DNA of 64,000 nt, taken from NCBI RefSeq assembly GCF_958298935.1, contig NC_084931.1, positions 20,053,334-20,117,333 on the forward strand, read 5' to 3'. The translations under genes were made by a program, and so were the position numbers. The notes beneath the pieces were generated by a model that made no database searches, was not told the origin of the DNA, and was given only the letters and a program-made list of their open reading frames with translations. The stretch is from Phragmites australis (lineage: Eukaryota; Streptophyta; Magnoliopsida; Poales; Poaceae). Positions 47,470 to 58,949 of this stretch are shown in pieces (positions within the stretch are counted from its first letter, which is position 1; each line of letters begins with the position of its first letter).

Positions 47470-48046
47470 GCTACAATGCCTTCCACTCAAGCAGATCTAA
47501 GGCCAACCATAATAAGTCCTCTGACGATGAATACATGATAGTTACCATATCTATGCACCCTAGGGATTACCATAATTCTTTGGGCATATCTCTATCTACA
47601 GGAAGGAGATCCCTAGATGAAAGAAAATTATCCGTAGGTATCAAAGGCATTGCGTAAAAGGGAAGATTTATCTCTAAGTAAGGGAATAAGGACTCCAGAG
47701 GACATAGGACATCCCAATATATATGTGGAGCTAGAGGCCATGCGAACAACAAGACAATACAAGTCGAACAAGAGCTAATAAAATTTGAAGAAATTGCTTT
47801 AACCTTTTGATAAATCAGAAGACACCCGAGGCCAAGTAAGGAAGTCGCTGACTAGGTTCAGATCTATCTAGGCTAGTCACATACCTCCTTGTAATAAGCT
47901 CAGATCAATACAAGACAAACATGATATACAATTATTATCCTCAAGAAGGCCCGATACTATATAAAAACCCTATGTGTTCTCATATGATTCGTCTACTCGA
48001 AGCATCCCCTACTTCTTCATCAAGTTTGTTAGATCGGCGCTTCACA
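47470..48046 (+). repeat. second LTR of the Tat-type gypsy family
   Basis: Aligns with 28,790-29,287, ends TTCACA and is followed by GTCGATAGCTGGCACCGTCC and a gag start, so it acts as the 5' LTR of another copy as well as the 3' LTR of the first. TATA-like TATATAAAA at 47,958-47,966. Confidence 0.65.
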
Positions 48047-48640
48047 AATTGTCGATAGCTGGCACCGTCCGTGGGGATCATGAAAATAGCCATTGAAGAG
48101 TCTACACAGAGCGTGTCGTCAACATCTCCCAAGCCTTCGCCGAGAACTGGTTTTTCGGATGAGGGGTTCTACGACAACTTTACCCTCTTCCTGGCGAACC
48201 AGTGATTGATCAGGTGAATTTCGTTGATGAAAACTTTCCAGAAATGATTTAAGTGATGAGGTAACTCAATTTACGGATCAATACACCAAAGATTACGATA
48301 ATGAGTTCGAACCACTCAGTTGCCAAGACAACTATGAATGTCTGATTCACAGCAAGCCAGGATCCTCTCCCACAGTTTGTAACAATATGGATTGTTGAGA
48401 TGCCTACCTAGAGCAATCCAATGCCAAATCCATGATGGATCTGAACTCCTCAAGTGGAAATTACCTCCACGAAGTCTTCACCATTGAAGATTGGGATGAC
48501 GATCTAGGCAATCATGATGATGATCCCATTGTCATGCCCTTCCATGACTTGAGGGTTGGATATTATATGGCCCTTCCTGGTAGCGCCCGGGGGCTTCAAG
48601 TTTCGTTTTGTCTCCATCAGTACCTTTACCAATAAAGGAC
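48047..48640 (+). pseudogene. gag start joined to an integrase piece
   Basis: A gag start near 48,080 (MKIAIEESTQSV) is followed after about 450 bp by FHDLRVGYYMALPGSARGLQ (48,530-48,600), which corresponds to the integrase region at 37,900-37,970. The whole of protease, RT and RNase H is missing, so an internal deletion has joined the two. Confidence 0.55.
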
Positions 48641-49250
48641 TTAAGTCCTAATACGATTAGCTAAATATCGAATCGCTCTGGTGCTACTATGACTAAGATG
48701 TCCGACAGTGAACCCTCCAAACCGGAAACATGGTTCGATGACCTATTTAGAACTAATGTAATAGCAACAAGCTACCCCTGAAGTGGGACAATCTCTACAT
48801 GGTGGTTGAGACTACTTGCCCTAGGTCTCTTAGCAATGGAATATGGAGGATTAATTCGGCTCAAAAGTCAAGTCCATCTCGGTGTGGGAATCAGTGACTT
48901 GATAGAGGAGCGGTTAAAGGTTTGAACCCACCTCAACGTGGATTAGAGAAGACCGAAAAATCTCTGAGACCATGGTAAAAAATTCAGTGTCTCCTTTGTG
49001 ATTTGTCAACTTAAGCTTATTTACTTTGTGCAATTTACATTTCTAGAATTATAATTGCTTACATGCCACTCTAGGTTACAAACCTTGACATAGATATAGA
49101 ATTGGTCATTTTATTGAGACATAGTATTTAGGGGTTTTATATGTGTTGACCTATCATTTTAATTCTGCTTTAGAATTGGTTAAATCTTGCTAGAAATTTT
49201 AGAACTACCTATTCACCCCTACCTTTAGTCGGCATCCTTGGTCCTACAGC
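48641..49250 (+). repeat. LTR-like end, probably Copia
   Basis: The end (CACCCCTACCTTTAGTCGGC ... CTTGGTCCTACA) resembles the 3' end of grass SIRE-type LTRs. No primer site follows and no partner LTR was found, so it is truncated. Confidence 0.3.
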
Positions 49251-50622
49251 TCTCATTATTTTTTGAATTTTTACGGAACTGCTAGCTCTAGGAAGATCAT
49301 TGTCTACTAGGGAAGCTATGTTAACAATGGAAGTGTGTTTTCTCATCTTCATGATGTGTAGGTGTTTTTTTAGACGGTAGGTGTGAGATGGTATGACGGT
49401 CAACCGGCATTAGATCAGGCAAGGCTTCGAAAGCTGAGGTCTTGAGAGTTCGACAAGGAAGCCGGGTGATGTCTAGGGTTAACATGGTAGGGCGATGTGG
49501 CAGCTGTGGTGGTCATGAGTAGGATCTAATCCCGGCCGCGTATGCAAGATCAGATGGATGATGGTTGCCTACCTGATCTCTGGTGTGCAGAGTATTGACG
49601 ACGTCTCCTCCTACGGCGGTAGCTCATCGGAGTTGATCGAGATCGACATTGCAGAGGTCACGATATCTAAAGAGCAATGGAAAGCTTCGGAGAGGCTTCT
49701 TTGACCACGTTTGAGGCTACTCTAGGAGTTGGGGAGCATTGTAGGAGCAAGGGCGATGGCCTAGATGGTGAAAGCTTTGGTGAATGGCAAAATAGCATGG
49801 TGGAGTTCTCTGGCAGCAATTTGATGGCGTGGGGGTGTTTAGAGAGGGCGGGGGTTCCTCGGGATGGAGCTTTAGGCCACCATTTATAGCTCAGGTTGGA
49901 AGACAGAGTTGGAGATCAGATCGGCTACGGTTCAAGTCGTGTCGACCATATCCAATTCAATCTCCTCTCTTAAACGACCTAACCCTTGGAGATAGAGCAT
50001 ATGATAAACTGCCGAGGTCATCATGAATCCAATTGAAATCTTCTCGATGTCTATCATTCTTAACCAACACACAATTCATGCAATTTTCAAATGGTGGTGG
50101 GTTGGTTTCCTTCCTATATTCGACTTTGACACCGGTTTGGCTAGAGATAGGGGATAGGGTCAGAATCAGACGAGAAACCTTCCAAAGTTCATTGGAACTG
50201 ATTCTAGGAAATTTTCCTTCTTATTTCGCCACAGATTTGGCAAAAGAAATCGTTGCCGGATTGGTAACATGACGAAAATGGGATCGGTTTCCCTGGCATC
50301 AGTTGGAGATCAGAGAAGGCGAGCATAAGCGCAAGAAGAGCCTTGGGCCGCAGCGATCGATTTGGTCCAAAGCGAGAAAGTGTGTGGGGCGACTGTCACT
50401 GGTCGTGATGGCCCTGGCCCAAGTGCACACGCGGAATGATTGGACTGGCCGAAGGAAAAGAGAGGAGCAAAAGAATCAAGCCAAGGAAAGGGTTGGAGAA
50501 AGATGGGCTTGGCCCATAAGGGTTTCTCCTTTTCTTTTCTTTTTCTTTTATTTCCTTCCTTTATTGTATTTCCATGTATATACATACTTGTATATGCCTA
50601 CCATATATATTATTTAATATAC
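49251..50622. other. unassigned repeat-like region
   Basis: GC-moderate with short frames. It resembles parts of 53,100-53,700 in composition and words, so it may be the end of another copy of that family. A pyrimidine-rich run occurs at 50,520-50,580. No domain was recognised. Confidence 0.3.
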
Positions 50623-53600
50623 TGTCACACCCGGTTTTATAAAGGGGCAAAACCATATGTAAACCACATGTATGCCAGGATAAAGTTTTATACATGCAGC
50701 GACTTCATCAGTGTATCACACACGGTGTCATTATTACAACGCTTAACTTAAACAAAATAGAAAGAACTCAAAGTCTTTAGCTAAAACACGCTAACAAAAC
50801 ACAGTGAAGCTCCCATCTTCCACAGGCAATCGACCGAGGGTCCACCAGTCTAGCAATCTTCATCTTCATCGGTGAGGTAGTCTCATTCTTCTTCATTGTC
50901 TGAGCAACGTTTGATGTACATTTGGATGGAAATAGCAAGTGTGAGTAAATATCGTACTCAACAAGTGTGGGAAATAAATGACATGCAAGCTTAAATAAAG
51001 GAACATAATATAACAGGTTAAATTTGCGTAAATGCCAACTATGCTATCGTAGAGTTACAAAAGCATCCTATTTAACTATATGATTCATCACTAGAGTTGC
51101 AACTTCTAAAAAAATCTCCGTATATTTCTCAACTTCCTAAAAACCACTTTAGGTTCTCAAACCATACGACTTGATACCCTCCACAGGTAACCAAGAACTA
51201 TCCAACCAACCAAACTAAACCAAACCAACTAATCATGTGAGGATTCAAGTCTCTCATGACCATGAGCACGACTGATATATCAGATTTTACACTCTGCAGA
51301 GGTTGTCCGACTTTCCCCACGAGTCGTGATTTCCTTATTACCGTGCCGGCCAAGCACTTAACACAAGCCTATGGTGTGTCGCTCGGAAATCACTACAAAG
51401 CAGTTACAAAGTTTCATTCAGTATGTGCACGCTCGCTAGGTTTCACCGCCGTCAAAGTGATTTTCACACCACCCAGAAGCCCCCTTTTGCACCTTGTAGT
51501 CTCCAGTAAGTTTTCACCATTCGCTTCTACTACACATCTCATACCACTAACCAAATGGTTCTGGCCTTAGTTGTCTCCATATATCTACTCTTTCGTTTGG
51601 CATGCACAAAAACTGGAATAAACTAATTAATAGGATAGGCCTGTCCCATACCAGGTCTCGTGGTTGGTACGATACTTCTTGGGTTGTCACTCCACAAACC
51701 GGTCTTTACTTAGGTCACTTGAGAACCACTAAATCAACTACATAACCATCATCATCAACAACACTCCTTTACTCAAGGCCTAAGGTTCCATGTTGCTATA
51801 CCATTACCAAAATTTTTCAACTCATAGTTACATAGTTCATTAGTCATGTTTAACTAACTACCCATCCATACCCTTGCGCAAAGCTAAGCATAAGTTACCC
51901 AACATAATCACTATCGACAATTAGGCGATAAGGAATATATGGAATATGGTACTATACGTAAATAGGATTGAGAATTAACAGCATGCATATTTGAAATAAA
52001 TAACGCATTTGAAAAATTAGGATCAGAATGTTCAAGGACACTTGCCTCTTCAACCTCGCTGCTCACACTCTTCAAAGACTTGGTCCTGGTGATTCTCAAG
52101 CTGCTCTTCGTCTGCTCTCGAAACACACCGGAAAAGCACACAACCAAAAATAACTAAGAACAGTACACCAAACATCATTAAAACACTTTAAAAATACTAT
52201 GGTTGTATAAGTATGATTTTAGAAGAATTTAGACGCAAGAATTGCCTAAATTAGAGTTAGAATGAAAGAGAACGAACTTTTAGGAGATGGATTAGGTTGA
52301 AAAGCAAAGGCTGGTTTACTGGAGTTATCTTCCTATGGGAATAGAAATTACCATGTAATCATTGCGTCAGGCTTGACTGCATCATTGCACAAGGTTCAAG
52401 AAGTGTAGGGCTGACTAGACTTTACTGACTGGTTAAGGAGGATGATGTGGTGCTAACTTGGCTGATATGCAAGCACCATCTTGGGTTAAAGAAGGGGTAC
52501 GCTGAGATCTAGTCTCAACCACCTATGATGGATGAAAAAGGCCAGGGGTTGTGCTTCTGGGTTAAGGATACTGTCGGCGACTCTGTGTAGCGGCGGTGGC
52601 TTGGGTTCCGTCGGAGATGGCGATCGGGCACGTGGCCACTGACATCGATGTTGGGCTTCAGTGGTATTTCAGTGAAACGAGAGAAGCATAGCGTAGAACG
52701 TCGAAAGGCTAACTCAAACGTAGGGTCGGTTATGGAAGGGGTCATCTGAGGTAGCGGCAAAATAGTAATGACTGCTGCTAGGTTTGGTGATGACTGTGAA
52801 CAGATGCAGCAACGAAGACGCTCACGTTCTTGGAGATTGGCTATGAATTTTGAGGAACAGTCTAAGCATAGATGTTCATATTTCCTCGGAACACAATTCA
52901 ATAACACTGATTTGAGCATATCATTCCCTGAGAGGAATAATGAACAGCAGAGATGAGATGAGGGGCGATTACGATATGTTGTGGTTGGCAAACAGGTTCC
53001 GGTGGAGACACTGCACAACAGGTGAAAAACTCCTAAGGTCACATAGAAGACTTCATGGGACATGTTGTGACGTAGATGGAACATCCATACGGCTTCCAAA
53101 TTGATGGGCAACGCGACAGTAAACTCGGTGCACGCGCAGAACACGTCCAAAAACCAAATAGCGGGCATGTCGACCTTGATCTGGGCGATTTGGCTGATCT
53201 ACTGGATGACTTGATTGGTGAGGGCATAGGCAACATCATGGGTCATGCACTGGTGAAAGGCCATGGCGATTTGACCTCTGGTCAGCCAGGAACGTCGATG
53301 CCAATTGGTGACGGTGCGGCTGTCCACAACAGCGACGACTGTGGTGGCGTAGATCAGGTTTTGACCGTGGCTAGAGCTTGGCTAGGGACTTAGTATGATG
53401 GTAAAATAGGGGTAAGGAAGGATAAGTACGGGTCTTCATGTTGCTTTGACGATCGGGGAAGGAGGATTCGTGGACACGATGGCGTAGCGCATCATAGGTA
53501 GCGACGATGGCGACACCGGCGAACGGCAGCGCACGAGCAGGGCACCTGCGGTGGCTAGTTCTTGGATGCATAGAAATGAGGTAGGGGAGGACGTTGAACA

Positions 53601-54859
53601 CCCATTTGTAGGGATAGGGGCGGCTGGTTGAGGTGGAGTCCAAGCCGGACACGATTCGGGTTCGAGTTCTAATCGGTTAGGATTTCCTTTTTCGTAGCTC
53701 TCTATTTTGATGACGATATCTCCACCGTTAGGACTCCAAATTGGACATTTCTAGACTCCAAATTTTATTACTCAAAAAGATCTACAACTTTGGTATTCAT
53801 TCGAACTTCTGGAAACGTCATTTTGATTTCAAAAATGTGTCACAAGATAAACTGTTTGAATTGATACTTATCTGCGCAGCACTGCTTTTTGTGGCCATAA
53901 CTACTAGCTCCATTATCCAAAAGGGGACTTCCATGGGTTCAAATCGAATCCCTTGACAAGACCTACAACTTTGGTACTGTTAATATTTGCATTTGAGGCT
54001 GCCTTGAACTCCGAAACTGCATTGGAAGATGAGGCTATTCAGAACTCCGCGAATATCCACAGATTTTGTGGATCCTTTGTGTTGAGCCTCCTAGATGACT
54101 TGTGCGCCGGCTAAAAGCTTGGGTTTGTATAGGATTGGGTCTAATGACACCTTAAGCATATCTAGGGTTTTAGAAAAGAAACTTTTGCAGAGAAATTTGA
54201 ATAGAGTTTGGATTTGAATTGAGCTTGGAGTGAATTTGAGATAAACGAAAAAATAAGGTTGAACAAGAATGGGAGTAGAGAAGGAATTTGAATTTGAATT
54301 TGAGTAGAATTTGAGAAAGATGAGAGATTGGCTTTAAACAAGGATTTAGAGAAGATTTGATTTGAACTAGAGAAGGATCATGTATAATCAAGGATTGAAT
54401 AGATGATGAATCCAAGAATTTTGAATTCCAACCATTAAGATCCTTAACTAATTTACTATACAATTTTGTAAAAACCTTTTCAAAATCTTTTCACTCAAAA
54501 TACTAAAGAGAAATAAAAAGAAAAGAGATTCTAATATATTTACCTGGCTCCTAGCAAAACTCAACATGCAATGACCTATATTGATTGTTGTTTATGTAAA
54601 TAGGTTTTAAACCTATTCTACTGGTGAAACTACTTACTAATGTTGGAGATTTTTTTAAAAAAATTACAAATTCTAAAAACTAGGGTGTTATATATACACT
54701 ATAACCAAGCAATATATACAAACAATTCAAACAAACACAAATCAAATATTTGCAAACAACAATTAAAACCTTTTGTATATACATATACCTCTACTCATTT
54801 TAGTTTTATTTATTTTATGTAAAATAAATTTTGAAAAGCTTCAAAATTAGGATGTTACA
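50623..54859. mobile_element. second copy of the large TG...CA (probable LTR) family
   Basis: Starts TGTCACACCCGGTTTTATAA and ends AAAATTAGGATGTTACA, matching the termini and landmark order of 29,945-34,723. Length 4,237 bp. Flanks TATAC and AAGAA do not match. The longest open frame in the window (217 codons, minus strand 52,515-53,168) lies inside but shows no domain, low-complexity bias or homologue that I recognise, and is probably chance. Large solo LTR of a gypsy family is the favoured reading. Confidence 0.5.
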
Positions 54860-55184
54860 AAGAATAACTTGTGCTGGACCACCAACGGCGATAAGCAGCG
54901 GATTAGACTCAAACGTGCTTAATTACTGACGCTTCTATGCTTTTAGCTGCACAAGTTCAAATCGAACAGATCGAGCAGCCTTCCGCACTAGCCGCAACAC
55001 TTGTGGCTTATCAAAAACAATAAATTAAACGATAAACAATTGGCAGTTGCTGATTTGCAAGTGGCGATCGATACCAGGAGCAACCATGGCGTCAGAGGCC
55101 ATCGGCCGTTGGTGGATTTTGGCGGGAAAAACTGGACCCCGCGCACGGGTCCTCTTTCTTTATCCGTGTACCTGACGAAATTGC
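54860..55184. other. low-copy spacer
   Basis: No gene. It holds one strong E2F-like site (listed separately). It lies before the hAT-like MITE and the GRAS fragment. Confidence 0.4.
55118..55129. promoter_or_regulatory. E2F-like site TTTGGCGGGAAA
   Basis: An exact match to the classic E2F consensus TTTSSCGSSAAA-type palindrome. It lies about 0.9 kb before the GRAS fragment, with a MITE in between. Whether it regulated a gene is unknown. Confidence 0.35.
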
Positions 55185-55192
55185 CCAAGCTC

Positions 55193-55802
55193 TAGGGATG
55201 GAAACGGATCGGATACGCATGGAATCAAATTCGGATAGTAAGATTTACCATATTTTAATCCGAATACGAATACGGATCCGGATATCTTCGAATACGAATA
55301 CGAATCGGATAGTTCGAATACGAATCCGCATTCGGATATCTACTCGATCTTCGAAATTCAGGTTGGAAATTTAAATTTTTGAAAAAATTTGACTGAAATT
55401 TGATAAAATTCGAATGAAATTTGTTCTACTTTGATTGGGCCGGAATTTTACAAATTTTGTTCAAAATTCATGTTGAAAATTTAAATTTTTGATCAAATTT
55501 AACTAAAATTTGATGAAATTTGACTGAAATTGTTCCAATTTGATTGGGTTGGAATTTCGTTCATATCTGAAATTTCTAAAACTTTAGCAAAATTTAGTTC
55601 CCTGGTTGGCGGATACGGATACGAATCGGATATATCTCGAATTCGGATATCCACATTTGAATCCAAATCTCGAAAACGAATTCGGATATATCCATTTTAG
55701 TATCCATTTCAGAAACGAATACGAATACGGATATCCATATTCGCATTTTAACGGATACGGAATCGGATAATTCGGATTTCCTGCCATCCATTTCCACCCC
55801 TA
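55193..55802. mobile_element. hAT-like MITE with perfect 8-bp target duplication
   Basis: 610 bp, with inverted ends TAGGGRTGGAAAYGGAT (left TAGGGATGGAAACGGAT, right TAGGGGTGGAAATGGAT in reverse complement). Flanked by CCAAGCTC at 55,185-55,192 and CCAAGCTC at 55,803-55,810. The 8-bp duplication and TAGGG start fit hAT. The body is made of repeated CGGATA/CGAATACG words near both ends and AAATTTGA words in the middle; no coding frame. Confidence 0.9.
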
Positions 55803-56001
55803 CCAAGCTCAGTCATTCCCGCATCGGCCTCGATGATGCCGTACGCAGGACGTAAGCGCAAACGACAAAATAAAGGCCTCCGAAACGAACGAAGAACCAG
55901 CTGGATCCATCGCGGGTGAGACTATCCCAATTATATTTTCTTCATTTTATTTCCTTCCTAATTCTCCTCTCTATTCTATTTTTTTTATTTTCTTTTATCT
56001 G

Positions 56002-56604
56002 GTGGAGGGTCTTGCTGCAAGAATAGAAGCTTCAGGGAAAGGCATCTACAAGGCATTGACATGCAAGGACCCTCCAACTCTGTATCAGCTTTCAGCAATG
56101 CAAATCCTCTTTGAAATCTGTCCATGCTTTCGTTTGGGTTTCATGGCTGCTAATTATGCTATACTTGAAGCGTGCAAAGGTGAGGAAAGACTGCACATTA
56201 TAAACTTTGACATCAATCAGGCAGCCAGTACAGAGTTCGCATTGATACAATTTCTGAAAAACAATGCAAACAAGCCACGCAATTTGAGGATAACTGGTGT
56301 CGATGATCCTGAGATTGTGCAGAGGCCCATTGGAGGTCTGAGGGTCATTTAGCAACGCCTAGAGAAGCTAGCAGAGGACTATGGGGTATCTTTTGAGTTC
56401 AGGGCAGTTGGTGCTAACATTGGGGATGTTACACCTGCAATGCTAGATTGTCATCCCGGGGAAGCACTTATGTCAATTTTGCATTCCAGCTGCACCACCT
56501 TCCTGATGAAAGTGTTCCGATTATGAATGAAAGGTACCAGCTTCTTCGAATGGTGAAGAGCCTCCAACGAAAGCTAGTGACCCTTGTTGAGCATGATGCC
56601 AAAG
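56002..56604 (+). pseudogene. GRAS-domain (SCL1-like) gene fragment
   Basis: Starts inside the GRAS domain: GLAARIEASGKGIYKALTCK, DPPTLYQLSAMQILFEICPC, then the VHIID-type motif as LHIINFDIN, LRITGVDDPEIVQRPIGGLR, VSFEFRAVGANIGDVTPAML and, in another frame, VNFAFQLHHLPDES and LLRMVKSL. GRAS proteins are nuclear transcription regulators of about 450-700 aa; here roughly the middle 200 aa remain, with no N-terminus and no PFYRE/SAW end. A TAG follows GGLRVI, and a frameshift lies near 56,450. There is no intron, as in most GRAS genes, so it could be a captured fragment. It begins right after a T-rich stretch without its own start. Confidence 0.85.
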
Positions 56605-56607
56605 GAA

Positions 56608-56796
56608 ACATTTCAGTTTGGGGTGAAGATGCAGGATGGCAGGATGACCAGGAAGTAGAACAAGGACCAGAAGCTCACGAAAGACCTCCACAAGGTAAAC
56701 AAGATCCAGACCAAGAAGAAGGGCGAGAAAGATGAAGCGGACAATGGCGGCCATTATGATGATGATTTGCCTAGCGCGAAGAAACAACGGCACTGA
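56608..56796 (+). pseudogene. C-terminal fragment of a RED/SMU2-like splicing protein
   Basis: Immediately after the GRAS fragment the frame reads FQFGVKMQDGRMTRK, stop, then NKDQKLTKDLHKVNKIQTKK and a C-terminal DDDLPSAKKQRH with stop at 56,794-56,796. The FQ(F/Y)G(V/I)KM..GRKTR block followed by a K-rich helix is the C-terminal signature of RED/IK, called SMU2 in plants, a spliceosome-associated protein. One stop interrupts it. The call rests on recognising this motif and needs a search to confirm. The following 56,797-56,900 may be the 3' UTR of the same source gene. Confidence 0.6.
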
Positions 56797-57496
56797 TGTT
56801 GTAGCTCATTTTTCGTTTCTCCTGCTTGTAGCATAGTATACTGAGAGAGTTACAGTGCAACGTTTCGACCTCAGTAGGTATGTCTCTGTTTGTAGGTATG
56901 TATTGTAAAGAAAAGTGACTCATGATTGCTTTATGTACAAACAACTTTGTATTGTAAAGCATGAATTTTTGGCTTTCTGTACAAACAAGTAAGCGTCATT
57001 TTGGGCTTTCTATAAAGCATCAATTGTAAGAACAGTATTGCAAAATTTGTAAGATTGCTTTCTGTACAAACAAGAACATCATCATCATCATGAATTTTGG
57101 GCTTCAGAATCATAGCAAAATTACTTGACATCATAAATGATATTGAAGCTTAAATCATTTAGTACTGAAGAGGACATAAGTAGGGGAGTATCAGATACAG
57201 AAGAGAGTAAATAGGAAAGCTGGACATCAGTAGCTACATCCTATAAATCCTGCCTTAACCAGTACTAGTAGTAACAATGACCTACAGCAATAAATAATTT
57301 CCTATAGCAATTTCATCGAACATGTGGTATGCATAAATACAATAATAGGAGGTAGAGATGGATTGAGCACATAGCATTCCTGGCGCAGATGATGGGAATC
57401 AACTTCATCAACGATGGGGCTCGTAGCATGTGTTGGCCAGCAGAGGTTGCAGTCAACAGCCGAGCGCTGCAGCGCTGCGAGGCCACATCGTCCTCC
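56797..57496. other. spacer with short imperfect repeats
   Basis: The word CTTTCTGTACAAACAA recurs (about 56,931 as CTTTATGTACAAACAA, 56,973 and 57,058), each time near TGAATTTT(T)GG or TTTTGGGC, so a block of about 40-85 bp has been duplicated. No gene. Confidence 0.5.
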
Positions 57497-57584
57497 TAGT
57501 ATTTTTTTCCGTTTTGACTCTTTTTACAAACTATTTTAGAAAATGGATCGACAGCAAAACTATTTTCAGTTTTGACCCTAGGCT

Positions 57585-57769
57585 ACGCGCCAAAGGCTAT
57601 GGCGCGGATGTCAGGCATGTCCGCGCCAGTAGAAATGGCACGGATATTGGTGCCAGTGTGGAACACTGCGAGGAGCGATGCTGATGGGGATCCAACGTGG
57701 CCCATGCTCCACGCCAAGAACTCCGGCGCGGACCTTTCATATCCCGCGCCACGAGCGCTGGCGCGAACC
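57585..57769. repeat. palindrome array, CGCGCCA/TGGCGCG type, left
   Basis: Four or five imperfect palindromes: ACGCGCCAAAGGCTATGGCG at 57,585; TCCGCGCCAGTAGAAATGGC at about 57,620; CCACGCCAAGAACTCCGGCG at about 57,713; CCCGCGCCACGAGCGCTGGC at about 57,742. The core matches that of the larger array at 60,437-61,041. Confidence 0.65.
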
Positions 57770-58949
57770 CCCGACACATAGAGCCCCACGCAGGCCCATC
57801 CTCCTTGTCTATTCTCCAGTCTTCTTCCAACCGAGCCACACACAGGATGGCTTCCGCTCTCTCTCCCTCTTAACCACCCCTCCCAAATCTCTTTTTTTTG
57901 TTGATTTTAACTGTGATTTGTCATCGGAATCGGATTGTCAAGGTAAACTTGTCCATCTTTCCTTAATTTCTCCTCCGATTTTATCATATTCATTTGGGTT
58001 TGAGTGAAAACCCTAGATGTAATTTGTGGTATGAAATAGACCATTCTAGTTGATGAATTATGGTTTGGAATGGTTAGAAATGCAATGTAGGTTGCATATG
58101 TATGAATATTTGTTCTGGAATAAAATTTGATACTATTTTTAAATGCCCATATAATATGATGTTGTGATGGGTTGAAGTTGTGTGCAATGATTTTTTAGAA
58201 GATGGTAACTAAGTTTGGTGCATGTCAAATTCGTAATGGATTGGTGTTTATGCAGTTGTATGATACGATGAACCATTTGTGGCGTAAGCAAAAGTGGGTA
58301 CACATTGGCAAGGAGTATCCCGATGTTAGTTGTAAGGATGCCCCTGTTCCTCCCGCTCTTCCTGTCCCGACTTGTGACTGTGATAAGCCTGCTGTGGTCC
58401 TTCAGTCCCTACATAAAGATATTGCTGGCCACATGTACTATATGTGCCGGGATTATCGTGTGAGTGTATATTTGTTTTGGGTTAGGATAGAAGCATGTGA
58501 TATTACTTTTGTTGACATGATGTTTAAATAATTTACAGGAGTGGGAGATGTGCTACTTCTTCCAATGGATTGATGGGCCTGAGATGTATGACTCGAGGAT
58601 TTTGAAGGTGAAACGATTTACTCAGTATTCGAAGCCATATGACAAGTTTGTTCATTGGGTTCTTCCTCCACCAAATCCACCAAAACTGACCTATAAAGAG
58701 AAATCAGATTTGAGGGGAAAACGTGTAGCGGATCCTCCGTTATGCAATTATGGAAAGCGAAGCATGCTTTGTGAACCTTTAGGGGATCTCCTTACTCCCG
58801 TTGTGAAGGGATGACGAAGGTAAAAACTGGGTATGGGTGCTTGTTTACAATTTGAATGAGATAGAATTAGATGTCATGTACCATGTATCATGAATTTGAA
58901 TGCAGCACCATGGTGCTACTTGTAACTTTAGGGATTTGTTGTACGGTCC

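Larger units (their letters stand above)
28790..48046 (+). mobile_element. Tat-type Ty3/gypsy retrotransposon with nested insertions
   Basis: The LTR at about 28,790-29,287 recurs at about 47,470-48,046. Both end in TTCACA and are followed by GTCGATAGCTGGYRCYGTC, like the primer-site region of Tat-type elements. Internal sequence on the plus strand gives gag (29,310-29,944), protease, reverse transcriptase, RNase H and integrase (34,729-38,080 and 45,940-46,300). It is interrupted by a probable large solo LTR at 29,945-34,723 and a Copia solo LTR at 38,081-45,934. Many stops, several of them TAG where Gln is conserved, show long decay. Confidence 0.75.

Noticed and set aside
52515..53168. 217-codon open frame, longest in the window, minus strand
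   Set aside because: No recognisable domain, lies inside a repeat with probable LTR nature, and the related element at 29,945-34,723 has no matching frame.
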